Positions 5,501 through 7,287 of a stretch of DNA of 7,287 nt are shown here, piece after piece. The notes beneath the pieces are model-generated. The model saw only the letters and a list, made by a program, of their open reading frames with translations, had not been told where the DNA came from and searched no databases. This DNA is from JAAFHS01 sp031396505 (GTDB taxonomy: Bacteria; Pseudomonadota; Alphaproteobacteria; Rhodobacterales; Rhodobacteraceae): contig JANNKX010000365.1 in NCBI GenBank assembly GCA_031396505.1, forward strand, positions 1 to 7,287, written 5' to 3'. Each line of letters opens with the position of its first letter. Position 1 is the first letter of the stretch. The translations under genes and the position numbers were made by a program.

Positions 5501-6445
5501 ATGACAATGATGCTTCCCACCCCCGCCCAACCCTTGCGTATCGGAACCCGTGGATCGCCCCTTGCGCTGTGGCAGGCGCATGAGGTGCGGCGCTGTTTGA
5601 TGGCGGCTTTTTCGCTGCCAGAGGATGCGTTTGCGATCTGCGTCATCAAAGTGATGGGCGACCAGATTCAGGACCGCGCGCTGAAAGACATCGGCGGCAA
5701 GGGCCTGTTCACGCGCGAGATCGAGGAGGCGCTGCTGGACGGCGGCATCGACATCGCGGTGCATTCGATGAAGGACATGCCGACGGTGCAGCCGGATGGG
5801 TTGCTGCTGGATTGCTATCTGCCGCGCGAGGATGTGCGGGATGCGTTCGTGTCGCCCACGGTGACGGGGCTGGCCGATCTGCCACAAGGGGCGGTGGTGG
5901 GGTCGTCGTCGCTGCGTAGGCGGGCGCAACTGGCGCTGCGGCGGCCGGATTTGCAGTTAGTGGAATTTCGCGGCAACGTGCAGACGCGGATGAAAAAGCT
6001 GCAGGATGGCGTGGCGGCGGCGACGTTTCTGGCGATGGCGGGCTTAAACCGGCTCGGGATGACGCATATGGCGCGCGGGCCCATTGCGGTGACGGAGATG
6101 CTGCCTGCGGTGGCGCAGGGCGCGATCGGGATTGAGCGGCGGTTGGCGGATGGGCGGGTGGCGGAATTGCTGGCGGCCATTCACGATGGCCCGACGGGGG
6201 TGCGCCTTGCGGCCGAACGCAGTTTTCTGGCAACCTTGGACGGGTCGTGTGAAACGCCGATTGCGGGCCTTGCGGTGATCGAGGGCGACAGGATCTGGCT
6301 GCGCGGCGAGATATTGCGCCCCGACGGGTCCGAGGCGATTGACGGCGATGTGCGGGGGGCTGTCAGCGATGCGGAAGCGCTTGGCGATCATCTGGCGCAG
6401 CGGTTGCTGGGGCAGGCACCGAAGGGATTTTTCGCGTGGCATTGA
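5501..6445 (+). CDS. hemC: Hydroxymethylbilane synthase (porphobilinogen deaminase)
   Basis: This 314-residue cytosolic enzyme joins four porphobilinogen units into hydroxymethylbilane, the linear precursor of all tetrapyrroles. Family signatures are complete: RIGTRGSPLALWQA (13-26), KDIGGKGLFTREIEEALL (62-79), DIAVHSMKDMP (84-94, catalytic Asp92), VGSSSLRRRAQL (133-144), FRGNVQTR (156-163) and DGSCETPIAG (247-256), where Cys250 carries the dipyrromethane cofactor. Length is usual. Three ATGs lie close together (5501, 5507, 5510); 5501 is taken as the longest, but none has a recognisable Shine-Dalgarno sequence, so the exact start is uncertain by up to three residues. The gene diverges from hemE and shares its control region. 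No terminator follows; the ffs promoter starts right after the stop, so hemC transcripts may run into ffs. Confidence 0.97.
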   Translation: MTMMLPTPAQPLRIGTRGSPLALWQAHEVRRCLMAAFSLPEDAFAICVIKVMGDQIQDRALKDIGGKGLFTREIEEALLDGGIDIAVHSMKDMPTVQPDGLLLDCYLPREDVRDAFVSPTVTGLADLPQGAVVGSSSLRRRAQLALRRPDLQLVEFRGNVQTRMKKLQDGVAAATFLAMAGLNRLGMTHMARGPIAVTEMLPAVAQGAIGIERRLADGRVAELLAAIHDGPTGVRLAAERSFLATLDGSCETPIAGLAVIEGDRIWLRGEILRPDGSEAIDGDVRGAVSDAEALGDHLAQRLLGQAPKGFFAWH

Positions 6446-6447
6446 AC

Positions 6448-6476
6448 TTGCGAATCCGATGCGCGTGACCTATATC
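6448..6476 (+). promoter_or_regulatory. Promoter of ffs (SRP RNA)
   Basis: TTGCGA (6448-6453) and TATATC (6471-6476) are separated by exactly 17 bp. Seven bases later lies the GAGAGG that forms the 5' strand of the RNA's terminal helix, so the predicted transcription start (about 6484) fits the expected RNA 5' end. The element begins 3 bp after the hemC stop codon. Confidence 0.6.
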
Positions 6477-6481
6477 AACTG

Positions 6482-6578
6482 TCGAGAGGTTGGCGCGGGC
6501 AGGTGCCTCGCCAACCCGGTCAGGTCCGGAAGGAAGCAGCCGCAACGAGACCCACTTGGGTCGTGTTCAGCCTCTCAC
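6482..6578 (+). ncRNA. ffs: Signal recognition particle RNA, small bacterial (4.5S) type
   Basis: The universally conserved SRP helix-8 region is unmistakable: GGTCAGGTCCGGAAGGAAGC from 6518, with the apical GGAA tetraloop at 6528-6531 closed by CC/GG and the symmetric and asymmetric internal-loop bases that bind the Ffh M domain. The ends pair: GAGAGGTT (6484-6491) with AGCCTCTC (6569-6576), one G-U pair. This gives a single hairpin of roughly 93-97 nt, the usual short form without an Alu domain. The RNA joins Ffh to target nascent membrane proteins to FtsY and the translocon. It has its own promoter just upstream and a terminator just downstream. Exact ends are uncertain by a few bases. Confidence 0.95.
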
Positions 6579-6580
6579 CG

Positions 6581-6602
6581 CATCGCACGGCGATGAATTT
6601 TT
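6581..6602 (+). terminator. Terminator of ffs overlapping the rsgA start codon
   Basis: CATCGC (6581-6586) pairs perfectly with GCGATG (6590-6595) around an ACG loop, followed by AA and five T residues (6598-6602). The stem is short (6 bp) so termination may be incomplete. Its last three bases are the rsgA ATG. Confidence 0.6.
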
Positions 6603-7287
6603 CCCTGTCAGAACTGGGCTGGTCGAACTGGTTTGCGAGCCAGGCTGCCGATGATGAGGCGGATTTGATTCCGCTGCGCGTGGCCGAGGTGCACCGGACA
6701 CGAATGGCGGCCCTTGGGGCCGATGGCCCGGTCGATATCGTGGCCCCGCATCAGAATTCGGCGGATTTCGCGGTGGGCGACTGGGTGCTGGTGAATGACG
6801 CGATGACGGTGCAGCGGCGGCTGGAACGGGCGTCGGTGCTGGACCGGCTGACGGCGGCGCGTGACGGTGTGGGGGCTGCGGTGCAGTTGATTGCGGCGAA
6901 TGTGGATACGTTGTTCATCACCACCAGTTGCAATGCCGATTTCAACGTGGCGCGGCTGGAGCGCTATCTGGCGCTGGCGGCGGGGGCGGGGTGCGTTCCG
7001 GTGGTGATTTTGACCAAGGCGGATGGGACGGACGCGCCGGAGGAGTACCGCCAGCAGGCGCTGGTATTACAGCGGGGGCTGGACGTGATCACGCTGGATG
7101 CGCGCAGTGCGGATGTGGCCGTTGATCTGGCACCGTGGTGCAGGCCGGGGCAGACGGTGGCGCTGGTGGGATCTTCAGGCGTGGGGAAATCCACGCTGAC
7201 GCAGACCCTGACGGGCGAGGTGGCGGAGACGGGCGAGATCCGCGAGGCGGACGGGCGCGGGCGGCACACGACACGGTTCCGGGCGCT
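6593..7287 (+). CDS. rsgA: Ribosome small-subunit-dependent GTPase RsgA (partial, 3' end beyond window)
   Basis: 231 codons are visible before the window ends. RsgA (YjeQ) is a circularly permuted GTPase that acts late in 30S subunit maturation. The order seen is as expected: N-terminal OB-fold region (about 24-88), then G4 as TKAD (141-144, a common variant of NKxD), G5 near SA (172-173), the P-loop GSSGVGKST (193-201), and the switch-I GRGRHTT (221-227). The G3 motif and the C-terminal zinc-binding domain would lie past the window. ATG 6593 is chosen because the next Met is residue 38, and the N-terminal LSELGWSNWFASQ resembles the usual start of alphaproteobacterial RsgA. No Shine-Dalgarno is visible, and the ATG forms part of the ffs terminator stem. 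Expression probably relies on transcription passing through hemC/ffs. Family assignment is firm; the start is likely but not proven. Confidence 0.94.
   Translation, partial: MNFSLSELGWSNWFASQAADDEADLIPLRVAEVHRTRMAALGADGPVDIVAPHQNSADFAVGDWVLVNDAMTVQRRLERASVLDRLTAARDGVGAAVQLIAANVDTLFITTSCNADFNVARLERYLALAAGAGCVPVVILTKADGTDAPEEYRQQALVLQRGLDVITLDARSADVAVDLAPWCRPGQTVALVGSSGVGKSTLTQTLTGEVAETGEIREADGRGRHTTRFRA

Noticed and set aside
5709..6233. 174-codon minus-strand open frame within hemC
   Set aside because: Pro/Ser/Ala-rich shadow frame opposite an intact hemC.
6339..6596. 85-codon plus-strand frame across the end of hemC and ffs
   Set aside because: It covers the hemC 3' end out of frame and the SRP RNA gene, which explains the sequence fully.

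Overview
The window is GC-rich, gene-dense DNA that reads as ordinary alphaproteobacterial chromosome. The best fit is a Rhodobacteraceae (Roseobacter/Rhodobacter-type) bacterium. Supporting points are protein character, the divergent hemE/hemC pair, a short SRP RNA of alphaproteobacterial type, and a TGT-N12-ACA palindrome of the PpsR/CrtJ kind between the two haem genes. The lineage is inferred from pattern recognition, not from a search.

Left part (1-2920): the 3' end of a peptide-type ABC transporter ATPase overlaps by 4 bp (GTGA) a group-4 glycosyltransferase. A D-2-hydroxyacid-type FAD dehydrogenase converges on the glycosyltransferase, with only 2 bp between the stop codons. Its start faces a 117-bp divergent intergenic region shared with a secreted YceI-family protein.

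Middle (2921-5406): the YceI-family lipocalin-like protein is followed on the same strand by an acidic, signal-peptide-bearing, probably beta-barrel outer-membrane protein of unknown function. That gene ends in a hairpin-plus-T-run terminator that abuts the end of hemE (uroporphyrinogen decarboxylase), which lies on the minus strand.

Right part (5407-7287): hemE and hemC (hydroxymethylbilane synthase) diverge from a 94-bp control region holding the PpsR-like operator. HemC makes hydroxymethylbilane; after HemD (not in the window) closes the ring, HemE decarboxylates uroporphyrinogen III to coproporphyrinogen III. The shared operator would therefore tie the common tetrapyrrole trunk to light/redox control, as in phototrophic relatives. 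Directly after hemC come the promoter, RNA and terminator of ffs (4.5S SRP RNA). The start codon of the ribosome-assembly GTPase rsgA lies inside the 3' arm of the ffs terminator hairpin. rsgA runs off the window end.

I see no mobile element, CRISPR array, tRNA or defence cassette, and no clear previously undescribed system. The most interesting points are regulatory: the hemE/hemC operator and the ffs-rsgA overlap.
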